Below are positions 37,626 through 46,477 of a stretch of 64,000 nt of DNA, in pieces; the stretch's first letter is position 1; every line of letters starts with the position of its first letter. This DNA is from Enterococcus crotali. Lineage in GTDB: Bacteria; Bacillota; Bacilli; Lactobacillales; Enterococcaceae. A program made the position numbers and the translations under genes. The notes below the pieces were generated by a model, which did not search any database, had not been told where the DNA came from, and saw only the letters and a program-made list of their open reading frames with translations. The stretch is from positions 223,170 to 287,169 of the forward strand of contig NZ_AYPQ01000004.1 in assembly GCF_000633635.1 (NCBI RefSeq), given 5' to 3'.

Positions 37626-39812
37626 CTATTTAGTTAGTTCATCTAGCACAGTCCAATGTTTGTAAAAGCATTGGAAATCGCCTTTTATTCTTGGAACCAA
37701 TACGCCGGCATGATTTAATTCACTACCGCTGTATATATTTCCCGTTTCCGTGTCTTTGTAGTGTGCAGATGCGTCTAAATAGTTTGTCTTTACATATTGA
37801 ACAGGTTGAGCAGGTTGTGCAAGGCCATTGGAGTAAACAAGTAATGCCTCTGTTTCATTTTTAAATAACCACGCTGTAGCATAAGTGGAATCAATTTCTT
37901 TGATTCGATAGAATTGCCCAAATTGCAATAATCTTCGATGCTTTTTATAAAAAGTAATTTGCTCCTTTATTTCTGCTAACGCTTGTGGAGACTGTTTTTC
38001 TATTGCTAGTTCATAACCGAAATTCCCACTCATTGCAATTAGGAATCGGCTTTCTAATGGTGTATTTCTGCCTACTTGATGGTTAGGGCTATCTGAAACA
38101 TGCGCACCCATCATGATAGGTGGATAAAGATAGCTATATCCGTATTGAATTTTTGTTCGACATAACGCATCGGTGTTATCACTTGTCCATGTTTGAGGCA
38201 TATAAGCGACCATTCCAGGATCAAATCGTCCTCCGCCGCTCGAACAATTTTCAAATAATACGTGTGGAAATTGTTTTGTTATTTCAGATAAAATGTGATA
38301 CAACCCTAAAACATACCGATGACTCACTTCTTTTTGTTGATCATTCGGCAAAATAAAACTGCCAACTTCAGTCAAGTGTCGATTCATATCCCATTTTATA
38401 TAATCGATTTTATTTGAAGAAAGATAATCGCTTAGTACCTGAATAAGATAATCTTGAACTTGGGGCAAACTTAAATTTAAAACAAGTTGTTGTCTTCCTT
38501 GCGTTTGAGGATAGTCAGGTACTTGTAAACTCCATTCAGGATGTGCCTCAAATAGACGACTTTTCACAGAAATCATTTCTGGTTCAAACCACAAACCAAA
38601 TTTCATATTCTGTTGATGTAGAATATCTGCAACATGTTCAACGCCATTGGGCAGTTTGGTTTTATTGACAACCCAATCACCTAAGGACGTGGTATCATCT
38701 TCTCGTTGACCAAACCAACCATCATCTAAAACAAACAATTCAATCCCTAACTCCTGTGCTTGTTTTGCTTGGCTAATTAAGTCCTCTTCTGTAAAGTCAA
38801 AATAATTTCCTTCCCATGAATTAAGTAGAATTGGTCGCTCTTGTTCTTGCCAATATTCAGGTATTAAATAATTTTGATACAGTTTATGAAATGTTTGAGA
38901 CAGTTGGTTAAATCCCTGATCACTAAAATTTAGCACGACTTCTGGTGTTTGAAAACTTGATTCAGGCATCAATTTCCACTCAAAAGTTTCGGGATTGATT
39001 CCCATCTGAATACGTGTGCTACCATATTGCTCTACCTCGGCTTGGGCAACAAAATTCCCGCTGTAAATAAAATGAAATCCATAAACCTGACCTTGCTCTT
39101 CATTTGTATAGCGATCGGCAAGTCCTAAAAACGGATGATGCTGTGGACTGCTCGTTCCTCTAGTCGAACTTATTTTTTGAATACCTGGATGAAGTGGTTG
39201 CCGATGTATTGTCGCCTCATTCGTATGTGAACCATTAAGTGTTAATAGATCAAAATCAGAACGTGGTAAATCTAGCAACATGGAGCCTGCATTTTCCAAA
39301 TAAATAGCCTGTGATCCATTATTTCGATAGTCAACATTGCGCGTAATAATTGGGAGATCGTCATAAATTGTATACCGAAGAACCATTTCAAGAGATTGGA
39401 TAGGATCGATAAGATAGATTTCTAACGTTTGCTGTGTTTCTCCACGTAATGAAGGTAACTCTTTTAAAGGACACTTACCTTGCAAAATTTCAAAGCGATC
39501 ATACACAAAATCTGTGATCCGAAAACCATCTGAATTTCGAAATTGATAATTACCCACCCGATAATCCAAACTTCCTTGTGTGCTCGTTTCAAGAGGCAAT
39601 GTGTTTAAAGAAAATGTTCGTTCTTCACTGATCGGATTTGTAGCAAAACCACGATCGATATGCTGTAACTGGTTGACTTGATGATAGCTGTTTAAATACG
39701 GGCCAAAATATCTATGGGTAAGATATTTTTCTTTTTCGATACCTATAATATAACTTATTGTATTGTTGCTTAGATGGAAAATATTTTGCGAATCATCAAA
39801 ATAGATAGTCAT
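37626..39812 (-). CDS. Alpha-galactosidase (GH36)
   Basis: 728 residues, the usual bacterial GH36 length. Nucleophile D475 in IKWDMNRH and acid/base D545 in SDNTDALCR. No signal peptide, so it acts on imported melibiose, raffinose or galactosides. Start 39812 is 9 bases after AAGGA; ATG 39821 overlaps that site. Divergent from an AraC regulator that probably activates it. The transporter is not in this window, although the neighbouring PTS could supply a substrate. Confidence 0.9.
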   Translation of the reverse strand: MTIYFDDSQNIFHLSNNTISYIIGIEKEKYLTHRYFGPYLNSYHQVNQLQHIDRGFATNPISEERTFSLNTLPLETSTQGSLDYRVGNYQFRNSDGFRITDFVYDRFEILQGKCPLKELPSLRGETQQTLEIYLIDPIQSLEMVLRYTIYDDLPIITRNVDYRNNGSQAIYLENAGSMLLDLPRSDFDLLTLNGSHTNEATIHRQPLHPGIQKISSTRGTSSPQHHPFLGLADRYTNEEQGQVYGFHFIYSGNFVAQAEVEQYGSTRIQMGINPETFEWKLMPESSFQTPEVVLNFSDQGFNQLSQTFHKLYQNYLIPEYWQEQERPILLNSWEGNYFDFTEEDLISQAKQAQELGIELFVLDDGWFGQREDDTTSLGDWVVNKTKLPNGVEHVADILHQQNMKFGLWFEPEMISVKSRLFEAHPEWSLQVPDYPQTQGRQQLVLNLSLPQVQDYLIQVLSDYLSSNKIDYIKWDMNRHLTEVGSFILPNDQQKEVSHRYVLGLYHILSEITKQFPHVLFENCSSGGGRFDPGMVAYMPQTWTSDNTDALCRTKIQYGYSYLYPPIMMGAHVSDSPNHQVGRNTPLESRFLIAMSGNFGYELAIEKQSPQALAEIKEQITFYKKHRRLLQFGQFYRIKEIDSTYATAWLFKNETEALLVYSNGLAQPAQPVQYVKTNYLDASAHYKDTETGNIYSGSELNHAGVLVPRIKGDFQCFYKHWTVLDELTK

Positions 39813-39900
39813 ATAAGTCATTCCTTTTCGTTTATTATATACATAGTATCGAGTATAATAGGAATCAACAAGACGAAATAATTTCAAGGAGGGTAATAAA

Positions 39901-40697
39901 TTGCAAAATTTCGTTCGTCAATTCCATTATACGGATGATCACCATTTGCCGATTATTCGTGGAGTTGGTATAGGTGAGGGGAGTACTACTTATAATTGGG
40001 ATGCTCGTGTGCGAAAAGAGCAACTGATAGTTTTGCAGGTAACATTAACGGGTGAAGGTTTCTTGGAAATGGGAGGGAGAACAATTGCTCTTAGGGAGAA
40101 CAACGCTTTCTTTGCTAAAATACCTGGGAATTATCGCTATTTTGGTAAGGAGTGGCGTTTTTTATTTATCGAATTTTCTACTATAATGACGCAGTGGCTG
40201 GATACATCGATTTCTATTATAGAATTATCAATGGATTTGATTGAAAGACTTAGAAGTGTTGTGCTCGATTTGAAAAATCGTGAGTTGAGTGCAGTACAAA
40301 ATGCTAAAATAGCATTTGCTCTTTTTTGGATATTAAGGAAGCGATCCAGAAAGAAATTCAAGAAAAAACGGATGGAATTCAGGCAGTAAAAAAATATATT
40401 GATGCCCATTATTTTGAAGATATAAGTTTAGATTTACTATCTGAAAGGTACATGTTGTCAAAGTATACACTGATTCGTCAGTTTGAAGAAGTCTATAAAA
40501 CATCACCTATCCACTATTTAAAACAAGTACGAATTATTCAGTCTCTGTCTTTATTATGGGAAGAAGAAACAATTGGTCAAGTCGCAAAAAAAGTTGGGTT
40601 TTCAACAGGAAATTATTTTAGTAAAGTGTTTAAAAAGGAGATGGGCATGTCTCCAAGTGAGTACAGAAATCAAAAAGAAATTTATCTTCCACGATAA
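39901..40697 (+). pseudogene. AraC-family activator next to alpha-galactosidase, frameshifted
   Basis: TTG 39901, 8 bases after AAGGAGG, opens an N-terminal cupin sensor domain; the C-terminal third has two helix-turn-helix motifs (SERYMLSKYTLIRQFEEVY and IGQVAKKVGFSTGNYFSKVF). The frame is lost in the run of six T at 40322-40327; seven T would read ALFLDIKEAIQ and give one 265-residue protein. Similar to RafR/MsmR activators of galactoside genes, matching the divergent GH36. Confidence 0.8.
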
Positions 40698-40854
40698 TCA
40701 GCGAATCGGAAAGTGAAGGCTGTAAAGTTAAGTTGCAGTGAATAATTTCCTTATTTTTTCATAAATAAAGTAATTTTTACCAAAAAGAAATGCAAATTTC
40801 CTAAACTTTCGCTATAATAAAGAAAATAACCAAAACAGGAAGTGTAAACGAACC

Positions 40855-41310
40855 ATGAAAAAAGCAGACCGACAACGCTTGATCAAACAACTGATCACAG
40901 AAAATGAAATAGAAACCCAAGACGATCTGATTGCACGTCTTGAACAATCTGGTGTCAAAGCAACCCAAGCCACTGTTTCCAGAGATGTGCGCGAAATGAG
41001 CATTGTTAAAACTCATGGCTCTGATGGTCGGGTGAAGTATGCTTTATTTTCGCAACAACAAGCATCCAGCAGTGAGGAAAAACTAAAAGAATCCGTGAAA
41101 GATTCAGTGATTCGCATGGAACGTGTCCAATTTATGGTGATCGTTCATACAGATATGGGCGCAGCTGATGTCGTGACTAATTTTTTAGATGAAGTCAGTT
41201 ATGAAGAAATTGCAGGAACTGTAGCAGGAGTGGATACAATCATTATCATTGCTCGTTCAGAAGATGACGCGAAAACTGTCATTGAGCGTTTTGAAGCGAT
41301 GATGAATTAA
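40855..41310 (+). CDS. argR: ArgR-family arginine repressor
   Basis: 151 residues: winged-helix DNA-binding domain with ATQATVSRDVREM and a C-terminal oligomerisation/arginine-binding domain with TDMGAADVVTNFLDE and GTVAGVDTIIIIAR. The family controls arginine synthesis and the deiminase pathway; enterococci carry several copies and which one this is cannot be told. TATAAT at 40813-40818 is a good -10. No arginine genes are adjacent. Confidence 0.88.
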   Translation: MKKADRQRLIKQLITENEIETQDDLIARLEQSGVKATQATVSRDVREMSIVKTHGSDGRVKYALFSQQQASSSEEKLKESVKDSVIRMERVQFMVIVHTDMGAADVVTNFLDEVSYEEIAGTVAGVDTIIIIARSEDDAKTVIERFEAMMN

Positions 41311-41347
41311 ACATAACCAATCAAAAAATGAAGGGAGATTTGGTTAC

Positions 41348-42856
41348 ATGGAATTGAAAGCGTTACAAAACGGGTCAGACATAAGAGGGATTGCGGTAGA
41401 TCGTGAAGAAAAAACAGCGAACTTAACACCAGCGCAAGTCGGGAAAATTGCAGTAGGGATGGTTCATTGGCTTCGTGACGAGAACAACTTAGCTGAAAAG
41501 CATCAAGCAGGAAAAGTAACAATCGGTATCGGTCATGATAGCCGGATCTCGGCAGATAGCTTAAAACAAGCATTGGTCGATAGTTTCGTTGAGCAAAACA
41601 TAGACGTCTTGGATTTTGGTTTAGCCACAACGCCAGCCATGTTTATGGCTACGCAATTTCCACAATATGATTGTGATGCAGCGATTATGATCACAGCTAG
41701 CCACTTGCCATATTATTTTAATGGCTTAAAGCTGTTCACTAAATCTGGCGGTGCCGAAAAAACGGATATTGCCTACATTTTAGAACACGCTGAAAAACCT
41801 GCACTTGAAGCGAAAGGGACTGTAACCAAAACCTCGATTTTAGATGATTATTCCGCTGATTTAACGGAGAAAATTCGTCAAGGCATGAAAACAACAGAAG
41901 AAAAACCTTTATCTGGTTTTCATATTATAGTCGATGCTGGGAATGGCGCAGGTGGTTTCTTTGCTGAAAAGGTCTTAGCCCAACTTGGTGCAGATATTAC
42001 AGGTTCACAATTTTTAGAACCTGACGGTATGTTCCCTAATCATATTCCAAACCCTGATAATAAAGAAGCCATGGCAAGTATCCAACAGGCTGTCTTGAAA
42101 AATAAAGCCGATTTAGGCGTGATTTTTGATACGGACGTGGATCGCTCAGCAGTGGTAGATGCATCAGGTGAAGTCATCAACCGAAATAACTTGATTGCTG
42201 TCTTAGCGACGATCGTTTTAGCTGAATATCCAGGCAGCAGTATTGTGACAAATTCACCGACATCTAGTCATTTGAAGGTGTTTATCGAATCAAAAGGTGG
42301 CAAGCAAGTACGCTATATTTCTGGTTATCGTAATGTAATCAATAAAATGATTGAACTAAACGATGAAGGAATCAATACCCAACTAGCAATCGAAACAAGC
42401 GGTCATGCAGCCTTTAAGGAAAACTATTATTTAGATGATGGGGCGTACGTTATCGCAAAAATCCTAATGTTGCTACCTAAATTAAAGCAAGAAGGCTCAA
42501 CATTAGGTGACTTGATCAAATCGTTAAAACAACCGGCAGAAACGAAAGAATTACGCTTTGAAATTCTAGCAGAAAATGTTCGTGAGTATGGCGAACAAGT
42601 GATTCGAGATTTAGACGGTTTTGTCGGGAGTCAACAAGGCATGAAAATAGATCCTGAAAATCATGAGGGCATTCGAATAAATGTTTATGATGAATATGGC
42701 AGTGGGTGGTTTTTACTGCGAATGAGTTTACATGAACCACTATTAGTTTTACAAGTGGAAAATGATCAAGTTGGAATGAATCAAAAAGTGTTAGATGACT
42801 TGACTGATTTCTTTGCAGAATATAAACAGTTGGATTTGACGAAATTGACAAGATAG
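41348..42856 (+). CDS. Phosphomannomutase/phosphoglucomutase-family phosphohexomutase
   Basis: 502 residues of the alpha-D-phosphohexomutase superfamily. The phosphoserine loop is TASHLPYYFNG (usual form TASHNP), the metal loop FDTDVDRSA (DxDxDR), and a C-terminal domain follows. The L in SHLP and the long N-terminus set it apart from GlmM and the housekeeping PgmA, so sugar specificity is open. AAGGGAG precedes the start; it is 37 bases after argR and may share its transcript. Confidence 0.8.
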   Translation: MELKALQNGSDIRGIAVDREEKTANLTPAQVGKIAVGMVHWLRDENNLAEKHQAGKVTIGIGHDSRISADSLKQALVDSFVEQNIDVLDFGLATTPAMFMATQFPQYDCDAAIMITASHLPYYFNGLKLFTKSGGAEKTDIAYILEHAEKPALEAKGTVTKTSILDDYSADLTEKIRQGMKTTEEKPLSGFHIIVDAGNGAGGFFAEKVLAQLGADITGSQFLEPDGMFPNHIPNPDNKEAMASIQQAVLKNKADLGVIFDTDVDRSAVVDASGEVINRNNLIAVLATIVLAEYPGSSIVTNSPTSSHLKVFIESKGGKQVRYISGYRNVINKMIELNDEGINTQLAIETSGHAAFKENYYLDDGAYVIAKILMLLPKLKQEGSTLGDLIKSLKQPAETKELRFEILAENVREYGEQVIRDLDGFVGSQQGMKIDPENHEGIRINVYDEYGSGWFLLRMSLHEPLLVLQVENDQVGMNQKVLDDLTDFFAEYKQLDLTKLTR

Positions 42857-42976
42857 TAGTAGCTGGAAATCCCCCAGGTTACTTATCTTGTGCTTATGAC
42901 TTTCTTAAGATATTCTAGTTCTTTCCTATATAATTTGATACAATTTGGTTTAAAGTATCAAAAAAGGAGTAAAAAC

Positions 42977-43510
42977 ATGAAATATTTGAAAAAAATAAGT
43001 TTGTTGGGAGTTCTTGTTTTATTTCTATTAGTAGTTGCTGCGTGTGGGTCATCTACCATTAGTGAAGTTGGTAGCGGTCAGGGAAGAAAAGATCAAACTC
43101 CTCTGATAAATGAACAGACGGGTGAAACCATCACAAGTACTTCTGGTAAAATTGGAGATTACGAAGTAACGATTTACGATGATTACGAAGTTCTTGAGTA
43201 TTTTGATGACTCCAATATTATTGTAGTTACCTATGACTTTACAAATAATAGTAAAGAAAACAATACTTTCTCGTCTGCAATATCGGATAAAGTTTTTCAA
43301 AGTGGTATTAGAATACACTCGGCACTTTTGACGTATTTTTTAGATGCAAAAAAATTTAAAGGTGACATCACGGAAATACAACCAGGAGCTACCATTACAC
43401 TTCGTAAAGCCTATAAAATAAGAGATACGACGTCTCCAGTCACAATTGAAATTGAAGGATATGAATCCTCCGATACGACGAAAATAACAAAAGAATTCAA
43501 CTTACAATAG
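42977..43510 (+). CDS. DUF5067-type lipoprotein
   Basis: 177 residues. A signal peptide ends in the lipobox LLVVAAC, so the mature protein is tethered to the outer face of the membrane. The remainder is an immunoglobulin-like DUF5067/DUF4352 domain (YEVLEYFDDSNIIVVTYDFTNNS onward) common in Firmicute lipoproteins of unknown function. AAAAGGAG precedes ATG 42977. Monocistronic with its own terminator. Confidence 0.8.
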   Translation: MKYLKKISLLGVLVLFLLVVAACGSSTISEVGSGQGRKDQTPLINEQTGETITSTSGKIGDYEVTIYDDYEVLEYFDDSNIIVVTYDFTNNSKENNTFSSAISDKVFQSGIRIHSALLTYFLDAKKFKGDITEIQPGATITLRKAYKIRDTTSPVTIEIEGYESSDTTKITKEFNLQ

Positions 43511-43516
43511 AATAAA

Positions 43517-43562
43517 ATAAGAAGCTAGGAAAGAACAAAACATTCTCTCCTAGCTTCTTTAA
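43517..43562. terminator. Bidirectional terminator, lipoprotein / RluA-type synthase
   Basis: AAGAAGCTAGGA (43519-43530) pairs over 12 bases with TCCTAGCTTCTT (43548-43559). Confidence 0.85.
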
Positions 43563-43563
43563 C

Positions 43564-44424
43564 TTACCATAACCCTGGCTCAGCAGTTGCTACAATCGCT
43601 TCTCCTGTAAATGGATGAATCAGATGCAGTTCATATGCATGAAGCATCAAGCGCCCGACAGGCTTTGGATGATACAAAGGATCACCAATGATCGGGTGCC
43701 CAATACTTGCTAAATGCACACGAATTTGATGGGTTCTCCCGGTTTCCAAAATGCAATAAACGGTTGTTTGATTTGTCTTTTTCAGATAAGAGGTAACGTC
43801 AACATGCGTCACAGCCATATCTCCACGTCGTTCATCAACCACACGTTTTCGACGATCATGCCGATCACGCCCGATTTTTTTACGAATGGTCAAAGACTCT
43901 TTTAGATCACCTGAAACCACTGCTTGATAACGCCGATAGATTTGCTTACTTTCCAATAATCGACCTAAAATCGGCAATACAAAAGGATTTTTAGCAAATA
44001 AAATCGCACCACTGGTTTCTTTATCTAAACGATGAACAACATAGGGGATCTGGTTTTTAGGCGCTAAGTAAGCTGCTAGATGATTAAGGAGTGTATCATG
44101 TTCATCTGGTTGATTTGGATGAGTTTTTATTCCAATTGGTTTATTCAAAATAATCAAATGTTCATCTTCAAAGAGCACCTCAACCGCAGGCTCATCTGCT
44201 AAAAGAATCATAGGTGTCGGATAGTCCTCTGATTCAAACTGTAGAGTAATAATATCGCCACTTTTTACAGGGAAATGAAATAAAGCTGTCTCACCATTGA
44301 TCGAAACATTTTTCCGAGTTCGTAAAAAGTGTCGTACTTTGCGAGGAACAAGCCATTCATGTTCAAGCAATTCTCGAACCGTTTTCTCTTTAAAATTTTT
44401 TGGTAATTGGATGGATAATTCCAT
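43564..44424 (-). CDS. RluA-family pseudouridine synthase
   Basis: 286 residues with an N-terminal S4-like region (VPRKVRHFLRTRKNVSING), the catalytic HRLDKETSGAILFAK and GRTHQIRVHLASIGHPI(I)GD. Converts uridine to pseudouridine in 23S rRNA or tRNA; the exact target is not resolvable. AAGGTGG lies upstream of the start. Convergent with the DUF5067 gene. Confidence 0.87.
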   Translation of the reverse strand: MELSIQLPKNFKEKTVRELLEHEWLVPRKVRHFLRTRKNVSINGETALFHFPVKSGDIITLQFESEDYPTPMILLADEPAVEVLFEDEHLIILNKPIGIKTHPNQPDEHDTLLNHLAAYLAPKNQIPYVVHRLDKETSGAILFAKNPFVLPILGRLLESKQIYRRYQAVVSGDLKESLTIRKKIGRDRHDRRKRVVDERRGDMAVTHVDVTSYLKKTNQTTVYCILETGRTHQIRVHLASIGHPIIGDPLYHPKPVGRLMLHAYELHLIHPFTGEAIVATAEPGLW

Positions 44425-44824
44425 GTGTTTTCCACCTTTTCAATAGCGTTCTCTCTTAGTTTAACAAATGGAAGGATAAGTTCAAGTAGTTAGCTGGAAT
44501 TAAAGATAGAGGTAAGAATGAAGTTATGTTTTTTGAAGAACTAGAAGAAAAAATTAATGTTTCACAGGATACAAACTATATCACTTGCTATCGAGTTTAA
44601 TTTTTTTCATGATTCACAGCAATTTACAAGTAAGGAAAGTTTTAGGGAAGTTTATTGTTTTGGTCGGCGTAGTACTTCAATTCTTAGGGCGTTAGCACTT
44701 AAAGATTGATGCAATCGAAATGAAGTGGAGTGATTCACAAGTAATGAAACTTCGCTCACTGTGTTCGCCAAGTACTGTTCATCATCTACTCTGGCGAAGC
44801 CAATCGTAGTGATTCACAGCAAAT
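44425..44824. other. Gene-free region with short repeats
   Basis: No supported gene. GATTCACA recurs at about 44611, 44733 and 44813, each time near AGTGATTCACA-like text. A 24-residue frame from 44526 (MFFEELEEKINVSQD) lacks a ribosome site. It may be the remains of a lost gene. Confidence 0.5.
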
Positions 44825-44930
44825 ACCCACTCTTTGGGGAAGAGTGGGAAAGGAGTTAAAAATGAAAAAGTGTTTTGTTAGGGTTGTTTGTTGGTATACA
44901 TATATAATACAAATCAAATATGAATTTTTT
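44825..44930 (+). repeat. ~106-bp repeat, copy 1
   Basis: Begins with the hairpin CCCACTCTT-TGGGG-AAGAGTGGG, then AAAGGAG and a short frame from ATG 44862 that starts MKKCFVRVVCWYTYII, then ATATATAATA. A second copy lies at 46116-46224 in the same orientation, on the other side of the endoglycosidase gene. The frame here has 25 codons. Confidence 0.85.
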
Positions 44931-44999
44931 GTGCATTAATTTAACTGAAACTGTAAAGCTTTTCTAAAGAAGTGTTTAAGATTCAAACCAAAACCCTTG

Positions 45000-45956
45000 C
45001 TAGTTGCCCGTCATCGTATTGATCAAACGTTTTGTCCAGCTAAAATCGGTTTTTGTGATCGTATCATCTCCAAATTGTTTGCCATCCCGATCAATCGCAT
45101 AGACAAACATCCCGCCTTTTTGACCATCTTTTGGATTCCATTTTGCATAAGAATAGGCACGGCTTGTTTCATAAGGTTCTACAGTATCATTCCAACGATT
45201 ATGATCTTGTTCTTCAGGGAAAGAAATCCCTGGAAGGAACTGTTGCGGTGTGATCGATGTTTTATACGTATTCCACGTATTATCTAAAGAAGATGCTGAA
45301 CGACCATATGCTTGGACAAATAAATAGTCAAAGTAAGACGCTGTTTTTTTAAATAAAGAGTGATTATCTTTATTTGTGTCATAAATCAGCAACTTCCCAG
45401 TATTAGAATTTGGACCTAATTTTTTGGACAACGCGTTGAACGTACCTACAGCCATTTCTTCTTGTTTAGCAGTCAAACTGGATTCCATATCAACATCTAG
45501 ACCGTCCAAGTTCCATGGTGTTAAATAAGTATCAATCAGCTGTTGTGCATAATTATCATACTCAGCTGTTGTTGGTGTAGTACCTGCATGAGGGACATTC
45601 CAAACTTCTCTGATATCGATCGTACGAATCACGCGAGTTCCTCGAGCGTGTAAGGTAGGTACATAAGTATCTTTCAACGTATCCCAAAATTTCTGTTGAT
45701 CAGTACCAGGATTCACATAATGGAAAACAGAGACAATATCTACACCTTCGGGAATATCGGTCATCGCAGTAACGTTTTGATCAGGTAAGGTAGAGTTTGC
45801 ATCGTGAGGCATTGTAACGTCTCGCCAAGTACGATAGTAAGCCATCATGATCGGATCTTTTGAATTTGCCTGAGCGGCAGTAGAATGAGTTGGCAATAGG
45901 CTAAAACTTAGTAAAAAGAAAATTGGAATAAGTAAAAATGATCGTTTTTTAGACAT
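45000..45956 (-). CDS. Secreted endo-beta-N-acetylglucosaminidase (GH18, EfEndo18A-like)
   Basis: 318 residues with a Sec signal peptide (MSKKRSFLLIPIFFLLSFSL, cleavage near AQA-N). The GH18 motif is DGLDVDME with D154, D156 and catalytic E158. Single-domain enzymes of this size, such as E. faecalis EfEndo18A (EF2863) and Endo H, cut the chitobiose core of high-mannose N-glycans, releasing sugars and deglycosylating host proteins. A strong cre site upstream predicts glucose repression. Monocistronic. Confidence 0.88.
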   Translation of the reverse strand: MSKKRSFLLIPIFFLLSFSLLPTHSTAAQANSKDPIMMAYYRTWRDVTMPHDANSTLPDQNVTAMTDIPEGVDIVSVFHYVNPGTDQQKFWDTLKDTYVPTLHARGTRVIRTIDIREVWNVPHAGTTPTTAEYDNYAQQLIDTYLTPWNLDGLDVDMESSLTAKQEEMAVGTFNALSKKLGPNSNTGKLLIYDTNKDNHSLFKKTASYFDYLFVQAYGRSASSLDNTWNTYKTSITPQQFLPGISFPEEQDHNRWNDTVEPYETSRAYSYAKWNPKDGQKGGMFVYAIDRDGKQFGDDTITKTDFSWTKRLINTMTGN

Positions 45957-45980
45957 AAAAATTCTCCTCTTCTATTTTTT

Positions 45981-45995
45981 TGTAAAGCGGTTACA
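45981..45995. promoter_or_regulatory. CcpA cre site of the endoglycosidase gene
   Basis: TGTAAAGCGGTTACA fits the cre consensus with good dyad symmetry and lies 25 bases upstream of the start codon. Confidence 0.8.
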
Positions 45996-46115
45996 TTTAA
46001 AAAAAGTGTAGCATAGAAAATTCTATAATAACAATTAGTGAGGCCGTAATAAATGATCTAGGTAGAGATTTCAAGTCTGGAAGAATTAGTTGAAAATGTT
46101 ATCAGAATAAAAAAG

Positions 46116-46224
46116 ACCCACTCTTTGGGGAAGAGTGGGAAAAAGGAGTTAAAAAATGAAAAAGTGTTTTGTTAGGGTTGTTTGTTGGTATACTTATATA
46201 ATAGAGGGGAAATATGAATTTTTT
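46116..46224 (+). repeat. ~106-bp repeat, copy 2
   Basis: Same hairpin, ribosome site, MKKCFVRVVCWYTYII frame and TATATAATA as copy 1. Its frame (46156-46293) runs on to 45 codons because the following DNA differs. Whether the peptide is made is not known. Confidence 0.85.
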
Positions 46225-46393
46225 ATGATAAAACCTTTTTTAAATTGGCACTTTTTTATTATGAAAGTAAGAATTTATACCTCAAATAGCTAGTTTATCA
46301 AAGAAGAGCAGCGATTTCTTGATGTATTCTTAACCTTTTCTACATAAAAATAAAAGAAAAGCATGGTAAAATAGGCAAAACAAAATCTATGTG

Positions 46394-46424
46394 TATTATT
46401 CATGCTAAAGCCGTATGAATAATA
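46394..46424 (+). other. Inverted repeat upstream of the class A PBP
   Basis: TATTATTCAT and ATGAATAATA are perfect complements around an 11-base loop, about 55 bases before the PBP start. It could be an operator or an RNA hairpin; the rest of 46225-46477 shows nothing clear. Confidence 0.45.
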
Positions 46425-46477
46425 GCAATAATTTATGTTAAAATGGCTTAGAAACTTTTATATAAAGAGGGAGCACT

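Noticed and set aside
44526-44600. 24-residue frame MFFEELEEKINVSQD...
   Set aside because: No ribosome site and no recognised family; noted only as possible debris.
44862-46293. The MKKCFVRVVCWYTYII frames as two genes
   Set aside because: Their ends are not conserved and they lie wholly in a repeated element; kept as repeats, not genes.
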